Source: Arthrobacter globiformis
GTDB taxonomy: Bacteria; Actinomycetota; Actinomycetes; Actinomycetales; Micrococcaceae
NCBI RefSeq assembly: GCF_030817195.1
Contig: NZ_JAUSYZ010000001.1
Coordinates: forward strand, 5,136,196 to 5,200,195
Direction: 5' to 3'
DNA length: 64,000 nt
Shown: positions 23,708-32,282 of the stretch, one piece after another
How the letters are laid out: each line of letters opens with the position of its first letter
Position numbering within the stretch: position 1 is the first letter of the stretch
The notes under the pieces: model-generated
The model's database searches: none
What the model saw: the letters and a program-made list of their open reading frames with translations, nothing else
Told to the model about the DNA's origin: nothing
Translations under genes and position numbers: made by a program

Positions 23708-25036
23708 TCATGGCGCCCGGCGCACCACCCTCAGCGGTCCCCGCCGGTTCCGCAGGTCCACCTTCAGCGTCAGCTCACCTTTGCGGGCAAGCACGACGGC
23801 GACAGTCGCCGCGGCGAGCGCCGGCACCCCTCCGGCCACCAGCAGCCCGGCGTGCGGATCAAGGTGTTCGGCAATGAAACCGATCATCGGTCCGCCGAGG
23901 GCCTGGCCACCGATCAGCACCATGATGTACAGGCTCATCACGCGGCCCCGGATGCTCATGTTGGAGCTGGTCTGCACCAGCTGGTTGGATGCGGTGAGGA
24001 ACATCAGGCACCAGAACCCGGAGAGCACCAGCGCGGCGCCGAAGAGCGGCAGGGTGGGGACAGCGGCGGAGAGGCACAGCATCAGCCCGTACATCCCGGC
24101 TGCCAGGACCACCGACCGCAGCCGGAGCTGCCGGCGCCGGGTGGACGCGACCGCCCCGGTCAGCGCCCCGAGCGCCACGAGCGCATTCAGCATGCCGTAA
24201 CCGCCCGCACCGATGCCGTACACGCGGTCCGCGAAGGCGGCGAGCAGCACCGGCAGGCTCATGGCGAACACGGCAATGAAGCCCACCATGAGCCACGGCC
24301 AGTAGATGGTGGGCTTACTCAGCGCGTACCGCAGTCCTTCCCGCAGCATTCCCTTGGACTTGGGCGCCGGCGCGCTGACGAACAGCTCGTCCCGGCGCAG
24401 CAGCAGGAGCATCGCCACGGTGGAGCAGCAGGCCGCGGCATTGGCGGCGAAGGCCCAGCCCGCACCGACGGCCGTGAGCAGCACCCCGGCAATGGCCGGA
24501 CCGATCAGCCCGCCCAGCTGGAACGTCGTCGAGTTAACGCTGATGGCGTTGCGGAGGTACCGGGGCCCCACCAGCTCATGGACGAAGACCTGCCGGGCGG
24601 GCTGGTCCAGCACGGTGACCAAACCGAGCACCAGGGCGATGACGTAGACGTGCCAGACCTCGATCCTCCCGGTGAGTGCGAGGGCCGCGAGCGCAGCGGC
24701 GAGGATGGCAGCGGCGGACTGGCACATGATGAGGATCCGGCGCTTGGCGAACCGGTCCGCGACCATTCCGCCCCACGGTCCCAGAAGCAGGGACGGCAGG
24801 AACTGAAGCGCCACCGTGAAGCCGACGGCGGTGACCGATCCGGAGAGCTGGAGCACCAGCCAGTCCTGGGCGATCCGCTGCATCCAGATGGCGATGACGG
24901 CAATGAAGTGGCCTGTGGCGAAGAGCCTGAAGTTGGGGACCCGGAGTGAGATGAAGGTGTGCCGCCACGGAAGGCGTTCACTGACGACGGCGACGGGCTG
25001 GGTGACGGTGGCCAGTGGCGGCGGTGGGGGTGTCAC
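23708..25036 (-). CDS. MFS exporter, EntS-like group
   Basis: 442 aa, GTG start with GAGGAA upstream, about 12 membrane segments. The first helix pair (FISLRVPNFRLFATGHFIAVIAIWMQRIAQDWLVLQLSGS) and motif A GPWGGMVADRFAKRRIL are typical of the MFS_3 / EntS-like family. GAVASTRRRQLRLR forms the central loop. Family members export siderophores, drugs or other small molecules; substrate unknown. It is divergent from a LysR gene (132-bp gap), which is likely its regulator. Confidence 0.88.
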   Translation of the reverse strand: MTPPPPPLATVTQPVAVVSERLPWRHTFISLRVPNFRLFATGHFIAVIAIWMQRIAQDWLVLQLSGSVTAVGFTVALQFLPSLLLGPWGGMVADRFAKRRILIMCQSAAAILAAALAALALTGRIEVWHVYVIALVLGLVTVLDQPARQVFVHELVGPRYLRNAISVNSTTFQLGGLIGPAIAGVLLTAVGAGWAFAANAAACCSTVAMLLLLRRDELFVSAPAPKSKGMLREGLRYALSKPTIYWPWLMVGFIAVFAMSLPVLLAAFADRVYGIGAGGYGMLNALVALGALTGAVASTRRRQLRLRSVVLAAGMYGLMLCLSAAVPTLPLFGAALVLSGFWCLMFLTASNQLVQTSSNMSIRGRVMSLYIMVLIGGQALGGPMIGFIAEHLDPHAGLLVAGGVPALAAATVAVVLARKGELTLKVDLRNRRGPLRVVRRAP

Positions 25037-25168
25037 AGGGGTTCCTCAGGTGAGCGGGCCGGCGGGGATGTCCTCAACGCTATGGCGCACACTTCTAATT
25101 GTGGAAGACTATTGCTCCTATAACTATCATTGCTGAACGTAATGATGCCCGCCGTCGAGGAGGACGCA

Positions 25169-26023
25169 ATGTTCGAACCGGCCCAGCTCCGATCGTTCCT
25201 CGCCGTCGCCGAAACGCTGAGCTTTACCAAGGCGGCAGAACGCTTGGGCCTGGCCCAGCCGACGGTAAGCCAGCACGTGCGCAAGCTCGAGCTTGCCGCC
25301 AAGCGGACGCTGATCAGCCGGGACACGAGGGACGTCAGGCTGACGGACAACGGCGATGCCATGGCAGGCTTCGCAAGGAGCATCCTCGCGGCCCACGACG
25401 CCGCCGCCCGCTATTTTTCCGGTTCGGCCATGCGCGGGCGCCTGCGCTTCGGCACCGCCGACGACCTCGCCATTACCGGCCTGCCGCGCATCCTGCGTGA
25501 GTTCCGGCAGATCTATCCGCAGATCAACCTCGAGCTCACGGTCGGCCAGAGTGACCAGCTGTACAAGCGCCTGAATTCCGGCCAGCTGGACCTCGTCTTC
25601 GTGAAATGGGTAGCCGGCGCCAAGGACGGCACCGTGGTCCAGCACGACACGTTCTCCTGGGTGGGCCTCGAACAGACCGCACTGGAGCCGGGCCATCCGG
25701 TGCCGCTCATCGCCTACCCGGCCCCGAGCCTGAGCCGCAAGCTTGCCATCGATGCCCTCGAATCCGTGGGCCGGACGTGGCGCATCACGTGTACCACCAA
25801 GCAGATCAGCGGGGTGCTGGCAGCCGTCCGCGCCGGCATCGGGGTGGCCGTGATGCCGTCCTCGCTGGTGCCCGAGGATCTGAAAATCATCACCCGGCGC
25901 TTCGAGCTGCCGCCGGTGGGGGATGTCGATTTCACACTGATCAGGAACCCTTTAGCGAACGCCGAGGTCATCGACGCCCTGACCCAGGCCATCATGGGAA
26001 GGACCCTGAAGAAGCCTGTTTAA
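25169..26023 (+). CDS. LysR family transcriptional regulator
   Basis: 284 aa from the ATG at 25169, with GAGGAGG 5 nt before it; an earlier ATG at 25130 lacks such a site and would add a non-homologous leader. Residues 1-62 are the LysR HTH (FEPAQLRSFLAVAETLSFTKAAERLGLAQPTVSQHVRKLE). About 88-280 is the effector-binding domain (GRLRFGTADDLAITGLPRILREFRQIYP). Divergent from the MFS exporter, which it probably controls. The inducer is unknown. Confidence 0.92.
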   Translation: MFEPAQLRSFLAVAETLSFTKAAERLGLAQPTVSQHVRKLELAAKRTLISRDTRDVRLTDNGDAMAGFARSILAAHDAAARYFSGSAMRGRLRFGTADDLAITGLPRILREFRQIYPQINLELTVGQSDQLYKRLNSGQLDLVFVKWVAGAKDGTVVQHDTFSWVGLEQTALEPGHPVPLIAYPAPSLSRKLAIDALESVGRTWRITCTTKQISGVLAAVRAGIGVAVMPSSLVPEDLKIITRRFELPPVGDVDFTLIRNPLANAEVIDALTQAIMGRTLKKPV

Positions 26024-26035
26024 GCCGGAAAATGA

Positions 26036-26064
26036 TTGATAACGGTTCGCAGCTGTCTTATGCT
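26036..26064 (+). promoter_or_regulatory. Sigma-70-type promoter of the small zinc-ribbon gene
   Basis: TTGATA, 17-bp spacer, TATGCT. This is one of the best -35/-10 pairs in the window and gives a 5' leader of about 88 nt before the GTG at 26159. Confidence 0.65.
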
Positions 26065-26158
26065 GTGACTGTTGCGGTCATGCAGCGGCCGATAACACAC
26101 AGGTTTCGATAACGAACATTGCCGGCAATGACGCCCGCGTGTTCGGGATAGGTACGCC

Positions 26159-26413
26159 GTGACCACAGCCGCAAACCCCCGCTATACCCGCCACTCCATG
26201 ACCGTAGAGGCCGAATATGTCGGCCAGCCAAACTGCGAAAAGTGCGGAACAGACGAGTTCATCTACCTCGAATCCTTCGTGCCGCCCAAGCACCGCCAGG
26301 ACGGCACCGTCCGGAAGCTGGGCGAAGTCGCGTACACCTGCACGCGCTGCGAGGACTTTTCCGCACACAGCGTTCCCGCGTCGTGGGCTCCACCCGGCTG
26401 GTATTTGGGTTAA
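26159..26413 (+). CDS. Small protein with two CxxC knuckles (zinc ribbon)
   Basis: 84 aa from a GTG. It contains CEKCGTDEFIYLESF (about 25-39) and YTCTRCEDFSAHSV (about 59-72), two CxxC pairs 34 residues apart as in zinc ribbons, and a C-terminal VPASWAPPGWYLG. I do not recognise a named family with confidence; proteins of this size and layout occur as conserved hypotheticals in Arthrobacter-like genomes. A strong promoter precedes it and a terminator follows, so it is a monocistronic gene. A nucleic-acid or metal-handling role is only inferred. Confidence 0.75.
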   Translation: MTTAANPRYTRHSMTVEAEYVGQPNCEKCGTDEFIYLESFVPPKHRQDGTVRKLGEVAYTCTRCEDFSAHSVPASWAPPGWYLG

Positions 26414-26434
26414 GCAGCAACGGACAAACAGTTC

Positions 26435-26460
26435 GGGCGGGCACCTTGTGGTGCCCGCCC
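26435..26460. terminator. Terminator after the zinc-ribbon gene and putA
   Basis: GGGCGGGCACC, loop TTGT, then its perfect complement (11-bp stem) followed by GTTCT. It is between two convergent genes and can serve both. Confidence 0.85.
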
Positions 26461-26498
26461 GTTCTATTGCCCCATTAGATCGCTGGATCAGCAGACCC

Positions 26499-29400
26499 CT
26501 AGATCAGTGAATCGGAGAGGTGGTTCGGCGTACCGAAACGGTGCGCTGTGATGCTGACAGCCTGCTCGTGCAGGAACGGCAGCATTTCAACACGGCCGGC
26601 CTCCGTCACCTCGTGGCCGTAGATGGCCAGGTCCGGGCGGCCGCCGGTCGCGTCGGCCAGGTCCGGGGCGGAGCCGCCGATCAGGCGGATGCGTCCGCCG
26701 GACAGCTTGTCCTCCGCGGCGAGACGGCCCACGGACGCCAGCCACGCGGCGTCGTCCTCCACCGTCACAGGGATGTCCAGCCCGGTGAGCACGGAACGCA
26801 GCTGGGCGGGAAGTTCGACGCCGGACGATACGGTGACCGGGGCACCGGCAAGTACGCCGGCGGCAACTGTCCGGACGAGCGCCCGGAGGGACTCGCCGTC
26901 GGAGAGCCGGACGGTGACCGGCAGCGCACGGTAGCGGAAGATGTTCCGCTCGGCGCTCAGGCCCGAGACGTCCTTGGCGGTGCCGAATTCGTCCGCCCAG
27001 GCGATGGCGTCGGAGCCCAGCGCACGCTGCAGGGCCTCGATGTCCGCAGCGTCGAGTTCGCCCTTCACGGCGTCCACGAGGCGCTGCACCCTGCGGTTGG
27101 CGATGCCCGCCGCAGCGCCCCGGGTGCTCTCGGTGCTGGTCCAGTCGCCGAGGCCGGCGAGGTAATTGGGGCCGCCTGCCTTGGTGCCGGCGCCAACCGC
27201 AGACTTCTTCCAGCCGCCGAACGGCTGGCGCTGCACGATGGCACCGGTGATGCCGCGGTTGATGTAGAGGTTGCCTGCCTGGATGGTGTCCAGCCAGAGT
27301 GCCAGCTCGTCGGTGTTGAGGGAGTGCAGGCCGGCGGTGAGGCCGTACTCGATCTGGTTCTGGATGGCGATTGCCTCTTCCAGGGTGTCCGCGGTCATGA
27401 CGCCGAGGACGGGGCCGAAGAACTCGGTCAGGTGGAAGTAGGAGCCGCGCTTGACGCCGTAGCGCACGCCCGGGCTCCAGAGTCGGCCGGTGTCGTCGAG
27501 CTTGCGGGGCTCGACGGCCCAGTTCTCACCCTCGCCGAGGGTGGTCAGCGCGTTGAGCAGCTTGCCCTTGGCCGGTTCAATGATCGGACCCATCTGGCTG
27601 GTGGGGTCCTGCGGGTAGCCCACCTTGAGGGAGGTCACGGCGTCGATCAGCTGGTTGTGGAACCGCTTCGAGGTGGCCACGGAGCCCACCAGGATCACCA
27701 GCGAGGCCGCGGAGCACTTCTGTCCGGCGTGGCCGAAGGCTGAGTAGGCCACGTCCTTCGCGGCGAGGTCCAGGTCAGCGCTGGGGGTGACGATGATGGC
27801 GTTCTTGCCGCTGGTTTCGGCCAGCAGCGGCAGGTCCTTGCGGAACGAGCGGAACAGTTCGGCGGTCTCGTAGCCGCCGGTGAGGATGACGCGGTCCACG
27901 GCGGGGTGGGAGATCAGCTGCTGGCCGAGCTCGCGTTCACCCAGCTGCACCATGGTGAGCACGTCCCGCGGGACGCCCGCCTCCCACAGTGCCTCGATCA
28001 TCACGGCGCCGCTGCGGCTGGCCTGCTTGGCGGGCTTGATCACGACGGCGGAGCCGGCGGCGAGTGCCGCCAGTGTGGAACCGGCGGGGATGGCCACCGG
28101 GAAGTTCCACGGCGGCGTGACCACGGTGAGCTTCGCGGGCACGAACGTGGCGCCGTCGACGTCGTCGAGCTTGCGGGCGGATTCGGCGTAGTAGTGGGCG
28201 AAGTCAACGGCCTCGCTGACCTCGGGGTCGCCCTGGTCGATGGTCTTGCCGGTCTCGCTGGCCATGACCTCGAGCAGCTCCGCGCGGCGGGCCTCGAGGA
28301 CGTCGCCGGCGCGGTGCAGGATCTCGGCACGCTCGGCGCCGGACAGCGCACCCCAGGCCTTGCCCTTTTCCACGGCCGTGGCAATCACGGTGTTGAGCGT
28401 GTCCGCGTCCGCGATGGTGGCGGCTTCAACGGAGGCGTTGCCCAGGGTCGACGTCGGCACCCGGTCCAGGATGGCCCGGCCCCAGTCGCGGTTGGCGGGC
28501 AGGGACGGGTCCGTGTCCGGGGTGTTCCGGAAACCGGTGCGGGGCATCAGCTCTGCCGGGAGGCTGCGGTTCTGCTGGCGGTTGGGCGGCGGGACCTCGT
28601 CGTCGAGCTTTTCCAGGGAGGACAGGAAGCGCTGCTTTTCGCGCTCGAACAGCGCTTCGTTTTCACTGAGCTCGAAGACGGCGGACATGAAGTTTTCCTG
28701 GCTGGCGCCCTCTTCGAGGCGGCGGATCAGGTAGGCGATGGCGACGTCGAATTCGGCCGGGTGGACCACCGGCGTGTAGAGCAGCAGGGAGCCGACGTCC
28801 TTCTTGACCGCCTCGGCCTGTCCCTGCGCCATGCCCAGCAGCATCTCGAATTCGATGCCCGACTCGACGCCGCGCTGCTTGGCCAGCAGCCAGGCGAAGG
28901 CGATGTCGAACAGGTTGTGGCCGGCCACGCCGATGCGGATGTTGCCGATGCGGTCGGGGTGCAGCGAGTAGTTGATGACGCGCTTGTAGTTGGTGTCCGA
29001 GTCCTGCTTGGTGCCCCAGGTGGCCAGCGGCCAGTCGTGCAGCGAGGATTCCACCTGCTCCATCGGAAGGTTGGCGCCCTTGACCACGCGGACCTTGATG
29101 GCCGCGCCGCCATCGGCACGGCGGGCGGCGGCCCAGTCCTGCAGGCGGATCATGGCGGACAGGGCGTCCGGAAGGTAGGCCTGGAGCACGATGCCGGCTT
29201 CCAGGTTCTTGAACTCGGGCTTGTCCAGGATCCGGGTGAAGACCGCAATGGTCATGTCCAGGTCCTTGTACTCCTCCATGTCCAGGTTGATGAACTTGGC
29301 CTTGGGGAACGAGGCGGCCCGGGCGAAAAGCGGCGTGAGCTTCTCGACGACGTGCTCCACGGCCTCGTCGAAGGCCCAAGCCGAATGCGGGGCCACGGTG

Positions 29401-30023
29401 GATGACACCTTGATGGAGACGTAGTCCACATCCGGGCGGGCCAGCAGCGTGTGGGTTCCCTCGAGCCGGCGGGAGGCCTCGTGCTCGCCCAGCACAGCCT
29501 CGCCGAGCAGGTTCACGTTCAGCTTGATGCCGTCCTTGCGGATCTTGGCGATGGCGGGGCCCAGCTTGGAGTCGGTGGCGTCAACGATGAGGTGGCCCAC
29601 CATTTCGCGCAGGACCTTGCGGGCCACCGGAATGACAACCTGCGGCAGGACCGGGGCCATGAGGCCGCCCATCTGGACAGCGCTGCGCATGTACCAGGGC
29701 AGGAAGGCGGGAACCTTCGGGGCGAGCGCGGCGAGGTTGCGGGCGGCCACGTGCAGGTCCTCGGGACGGACCACGCCGTCCACGAAGCCCACGGTGAAGT
29801 CCAGCCCGTTCGGGTCCTTGAGTACGCCGGCGAGCTGCTCGGCGGATGCGTCCACGGGAACCTTGCTGGCTTCGGTCAGCCAGCGGCGGACGAGGGCGAT
29901 TGCGTCGGCGGCCAGAGCTGTCGCTTTTGCGACGTCGGACCCTTCCGAGGGGGTGGCGACGGCGCCGGTAACAGCGGCGTCCTTGCCTGCCTGCACGCGG
30001 TGATCCGTTGCGGTGTTGGTCAT
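26499..30023 (-). CDS. putA: Bifunctional proline dehydrogenase / L-glutamate gamma-semialdehyde dehydrogenase
   Basis: 1174 aa, ATG with AGGAAAG upstream. The proline dehydrogenase barrel lies at about 130-480 (KAKFINLDMEEYKDLDMTI; YLPDALSAMIRLQDWAAAR; RIGVAGHNLFDIAFAW). The aldehyde dehydrogenase is at about 570-1010, with TPPWNFPVAIPAG, LAETSGKNAII and the catalytic Cys in GHAGQKCSAASLVIL. The C-terminal 150 residues form a further alpha/beta region ending near FGTPNHLSD. There is no N-terminal ribbon-helix-helix DNA-binding domain, so it does not autoregulate as E. coli PutA does. It converts proline to glutamate at the membrane. Confidence 0.96.
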   Translation of the reverse strand: MTNTATDHRVQAGKDAAVTGAVATPSEGSDVAKATALAADAIALVRRWLTEASKVPVDASAEQLAGVLKDPNGLDFTVGFVDGVVRPEDLHVAARNLAALAPKVPAFLPWYMRSAVQMGGLMAPVLPQVVIPVARKVLREMVGHLIVDATDSKLGPAIAKIRKDGIKLNVNLLGEAVLGEHEASRRLEGTHTLLARPDVDYVSIKVSSTVAPHSAWAFDEAVEHVVEKLTPLFARAASFPKAKFINLDMEEYKDLDMTIAVFTRILDKPEFKNLEAGIVLQAYLPDALSAMIRLQDWAAARRADGGAAIKVRVVKGANLPMEQVESSLHDWPLATWGTKQDSDTNYKRVINYSLHPDRIGNIRIGVAGHNLFDIAFAWLLAKQRGVESGIEFEMLLGMAQGQAEAVKKDVGSLLLYTPVVHPAEFDVAIAYLIRRLEEGASQENFMSAVFELSENEALFEREKQRFLSSLEKLDDEVPPPNRQQNRSLPAELMPRTGFRNTPDTDPSLPANRDWGRAILDRVPTSTLGNASVEAATIADADTLNTVIATAVEKGKAWGALSGAERAEILHRAGDVLEARRAELLEVMASETGKTIDQGDPEVSEAVDFAHYYAESARKLDDVDGATFVPAKLTVVTPPWNFPVAIPAGSTLAALAAGSAVVIKPAKQASRSGAVMIEALWEAGVPRDVLTMVQLGERELGQQLISHPAVDRVILTGGYETAELFRSFRKDLPLLAETSGKNAIIVTPSADLDLAAKDVAYSAFGHAGQKCSAASLVILVGSVATSKRFHNQLIDAVTSLKVGYPQDPTSQMGPIIEPAKGKLLNALTTLGEGENWAVEPRKLDDTGRLWSPGVRYGVKRGSYFHLTEFFGPVLGVMTADTLEEAIAIQNQIEYGLTAGLHSLNTDELALWLDTIQAGNLYINRGITGAIVQRQPFGGWKKSAVGAGTKAGGPNYLAGLGDWTSTESTRGAAAGIANRRVQRLVDAVKGELDAADIEALQRALGSDAIAWADEFGTAKDVSGLSAERNIFRYRALPVTVRLSDGESLRALVRTVAAGVLAGAPVTVSSGVELPAQLRSVLTGLDIPVTVEDDAAWLASVGRLAAEDKLSGGRIRLIGGSAPDLADATGGRPDLAIYGHEVTEAGRVEMLPFLHEQAVSITAHRFGTPNHLSDSLI

Positions 30024-30082
30024 GGCTTTCCTCGTTCTTTCAGTGCGATTGGATCGTCTTATCCATCAGTATGGGCTTCCCT

Positions 30083-30114
30083 TCGCTTAAGATAAAGCGA
30101 TCTTTGCTAAGCGA
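30083..30114. promoter_or_regulatory. Candidate operator upstream of putA
   Basis: TCGCTTA (30083-30089) and TAAGCGA (30108-30114) are perfect inverted arms, and the 18 bp between them contain a further GCGATCTTTGC segment. The block is AT-rich and 60-90 bp upstream of the putA ATG. A proline-responsive regulator is a natural guess; none is encoded next to it. Confidence 0.5.
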
Positions 30115-30187
30115 TACACGTTAGAAAAACCGATCGTTCTGTATTTACATTGGGCACCCCAAAATGCTGCCCTTCCGGCCCCGGCGA
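30115..30187. other. AT-rich spacer upstream of putA operator
   Basis: A short stretch with an AT-rich beginning (ACACGTTAGAAAAACCGATCG) and GC-rich end. No gene or clear motif is visible. It separates the putA regulatory block from the 32-bp repeat array. Confidence 0.4.
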
Positions 30188-30600
30188 TCGCCCAGTTTCC
30201 GCCGCCTTCCCAGACCCGTCCTCAGCTTTCGCCGCTTGTTCGCGAACCCTTCCTCACCGGCATGAGGAAGGGTTGCGACAATTGCTGCAGTACGTGAGGA
30301 AGCGTTGCGTGTACGGCTGCAAGACGTGAGGAAGCGTTGCGTGTACGGCTGCAAGACGTGAGGACGCGTTGCGTGTACGGCTGCAGTACGTGAGGAAGGG
30401 TTGCGACAATTGCTGCAGTACGTGAGGAAGCGTTGCGTGTACGGCTGCAAGACGTGAGGAAGCGTGGCCAAAATCCCTGCAGGACGTGAGGAAGCGTCAG
30501 GAACCACAAACCCTCCCTCAGCTTTCGTCGCTTGTTCTCAAACGCGCCCTCAGCTTTTGTCGCCTCCTCCCAAACCCTCCCTCAGCTTTCGTCGCCAAAC
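30188..30600. repeat. Large 32-bp-period repeat array, GTGAGGAAGCGT type
   Basis: Seven full direct units start at 30262, 30294, 30326, 30358, 30390, 30422 and 30454, with an eighth partial at 30486, all exactly 32 bp apart. Each has GTGAGGAAGSGT at its start (copy 1 begins ATGAGG) and CTGCARKAC at its end, with a variable 7-8-nt middle (TGTACGG, ACAATTG or CAAAATCC). On both sides are inverted units with a CCTCAGCTTTCGTCG or CCTCAC core at 30220 and 30252, and at 30516, 30548 and 30580, again 32 bp apart. At the left flip AACCCTTCCTCA and TGAGGAAGGGTT pair around six bases (30246-30275). No protein is encoded: 32 is not a multiple of 3. Confidence 0.9.
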
Positions 30601-30641
30601 GACGAACCCTCCCGCACCTGAGAGGTGCGGGAGGGTTCGTC
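30601..30641. terminator. Terminator of the amino-acid permease, formed from repeat-like arms
   Basis: GACGAACCCTCCCGCACCT, loop GAG, then the exact complement: a 19-bp stem. It lies 24 bp after the permease stop. The arms (AACCCTCCCGCACC) resemble the neighbouring repeat unit (AACCCTCCCTCAGC) and the left arm keeps the 32-bp phase (30580 to 30612). Confidence 0.85.
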
Positions 30642-30664
30642 GGTATGGCGCCAAATGAAGGGAG

Positions 30665-32125
30665 CTACACGGGCGTGTGCATCTCCACGGCCTCGTCGTG
30701 CCGCGGGCTGTTCGGGTTCATTAGGGAGTGCCGCTTGCCGTAGCCGAAGTAGATCACCAGGCCAATCACGAGCCAGATGCCGAAGCGCAGCCATGTCTCC
30801 CAGTGCAGCTGGAACATCAGGAAGGCGGAGGCCAGGACACCGAACGCGGGGACCACCGGCATCAGCGGCAGGCGGAAGGTCCGCGGGGCCTCCGGCTTGG
30901 TGTAGCGGAAGATGATCACGGAAACGCACACCACTACGAATGCCGCGAGGATGCCGATGTTCGTGAGGTCAGCGACGGCCTTGATCGGGAACACGCCGGC
31001 CAGAAGCGCCGACGCAATGCCGCCGATCCAGGTCACGCGCTGCGGGGTTCCGTGCCGGTCCGTCTTCGAGAACCAGCCGGGGAGGAGTCCGTCGCGGCTC
31101 ATGGAGAACCACACGCGGGTGACGCCGAGGAGGAACGTGAGCATCACGGTAAGGATGGACAGCACGGCGAAGACCGAGATGATGGTGGCGATGACAGGAA
31201 GGCCGACGCCTTGGAATGCCGAAGCGAATCCGGCGGCGGGATCAATGTCCTTGTAATTCTGCATGCCCGTGAGCACGAGGGTCGCGGCAACGTAGAGGAG
31301 CATGGCGATGATGAGCGACAGGACGATGGCCTTGGGCATGTGCTTCTTGCCGTCGGTTGCCTCTTCGGCGGCGGTACTCATGGCGTCGTAGCCGAACACG
31401 GCGAAGAACACGGTGGCCGAGCCGGCCAGGACGGGACCAAAGCCGCTAGGCATGAACGGGTTGAAGTTCTGGGTGTTGATGTAGAAGACGCCCAGCCCGA
31501 TGATGAACAGGATCAAAACAACCTTGATGGCAACGGCAATCAGTTCAAACCGGCCGAAAGTCTTGGTGCCGCGCGAGAGGATCCAAGTAACCAGCAGACA
31601 AACCAGGATGGCGGGGAGGTTGATGATGCCGCCCTTGCCTTCGTCAGGGGTGGACGTCATCCACACGGGCATGTGGATCCCGATGCCGGACAGGAACGCG
31701 TCGAAGTAGCCGGAGATGCCGATGGCCACCACAGCCACGATCGCGATGTACTCCAGGAGCAGGTCCCAGCCGATGAACCAGCCGACGATTTCGCCCAGGG
31801 CCACATAGCCGTAGGTGTATGCCGAGCCGGCGCGCGGGATCATGCCGGCGAATTCTGCGTAGGACAGTGCCGCTGCGGCCGAAGCCAGGCCCGCGATCAG
31901 GAAGGAAATCAGCACCGCAGGTCCGACGCCCGGCGTGTCCGCGCTGCCGTGCGCCACGAGTCCGGCCAGCGAAAAGATGCCGACGCCGATGATGCCGCCG
32001 ACGCCGATGGCGGTCAGCTGCCACAGTCCGAGGGACTTGAATAGGCCGCTGTGCTTGTTCTCTACTTCGATGTCGTCAATGGGCTTGCGCCTCAAGATTG
32101 ACTGCGAGTGATCTGGTGTACTCAT
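30665..32125 (-). CDS. APC family amino-acid permease
   Basis: 486 aa, ATG with AGGAG 6 nt upstream. About 12 membrane segments, with GVGGIIGVGIFSLAGLVAH (helix 1, the unwound substrate-binding GxG region), SALSYAEFAGMIPRAGSAYTYGYV and EYIAIVAVVAIGISGYF typical of the cationic amino acid transporter/YfnA branch of APC transporters. Substrate is not certain. A LysR gene is divergent from it across 157 bp containing strong inverted repeats, so it is probably regulated by that LysR. putA nearby does not prove proline as substrate. Confidence 0.92.
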   Translation of the reverse strand: MSTPDHSQSILRRKPIDDIEVENKHSGLFKSLGLWQLTAIGVGGIIGVGIFSLAGLVAHGSADTPGVGPAVLISFLIAGLASAAAALSYAEFAGMIPRAGSAYTYGYVALGEIVGWFIGWDLLLEYIAIVAVVAIGISGYFDAFLSGIGIHMPVWMTSTPDEGKGGIINLPAILVCLLVTWILSRGTKTFGRFELIAVAIKVVLILFIIGLGVFYINTQNFNPFMPSGFGPVLAGSATVFFAVFGYDAMSTAAEEATDGKKHMPKAIVLSLIIAMLLYVAATLVLTGMQNYKDIDPAAGFASAFQGVGLPVIATIISVFAVLSILTVMLTFLLGVTRVWFSMSRDGLLPGWFSKTDRHGTPQRVTWIGGIASALLAGVFPIKAVADLTNIGILAAFVVVCVSVIIFRYTKPEAPRTFRLPLMPVVPAFGVLASAFLMFQLHWETWLRFGIWLVIGLVIYFGYGKRHSLMNPNSPRHDEAVEMHTPV

Positions 32126-32189
32126 CGGGACTCCTGCGTAGGTGCGGCCCCATCATTTCGCCCTGTGATGGGGGTAACTCAATCTGTTT

Positions 32190-32227
32190 AGTATGCAAGC
32201 AGTGTTGCATTAGATAAAGTGCATACT
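32190..32227. promoter_or_regulatory. LysR-type operator between permease and regulator
   Basis: AGTATGCA (32190-32197) and TGCATACT (32220-32227) are perfect 8-bp inverted arms. Inside, TGCAA (32194-32198) and TTGCA (32205-32209) form a second dyad with a 6-bp spacer, a T-(N)-A layout usual for LysR sites. Both lie in the divergent promoter region. Confidence 0.65.
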
Positions 32228-32282
32228 TCTAACCAGTATTCGTAAGTCCAACTATTCATTTGTGCAACCCAAGGAACAGCCC

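Noticed and set aside
30262..30502. CRISPR array
   Set aside because: Units abut at 32 bp with only a 7-8-nt variable part inside each unit, no spacers of usual size, and no cas genes in the window.
30145..30509. Minus-strand reading frames through the 32-bp array
   Set aside because: The repeat unit is 32 bp, so each copy changes frame; the apparent peptide repeats arise only because three units return to the same frame. No start signal.
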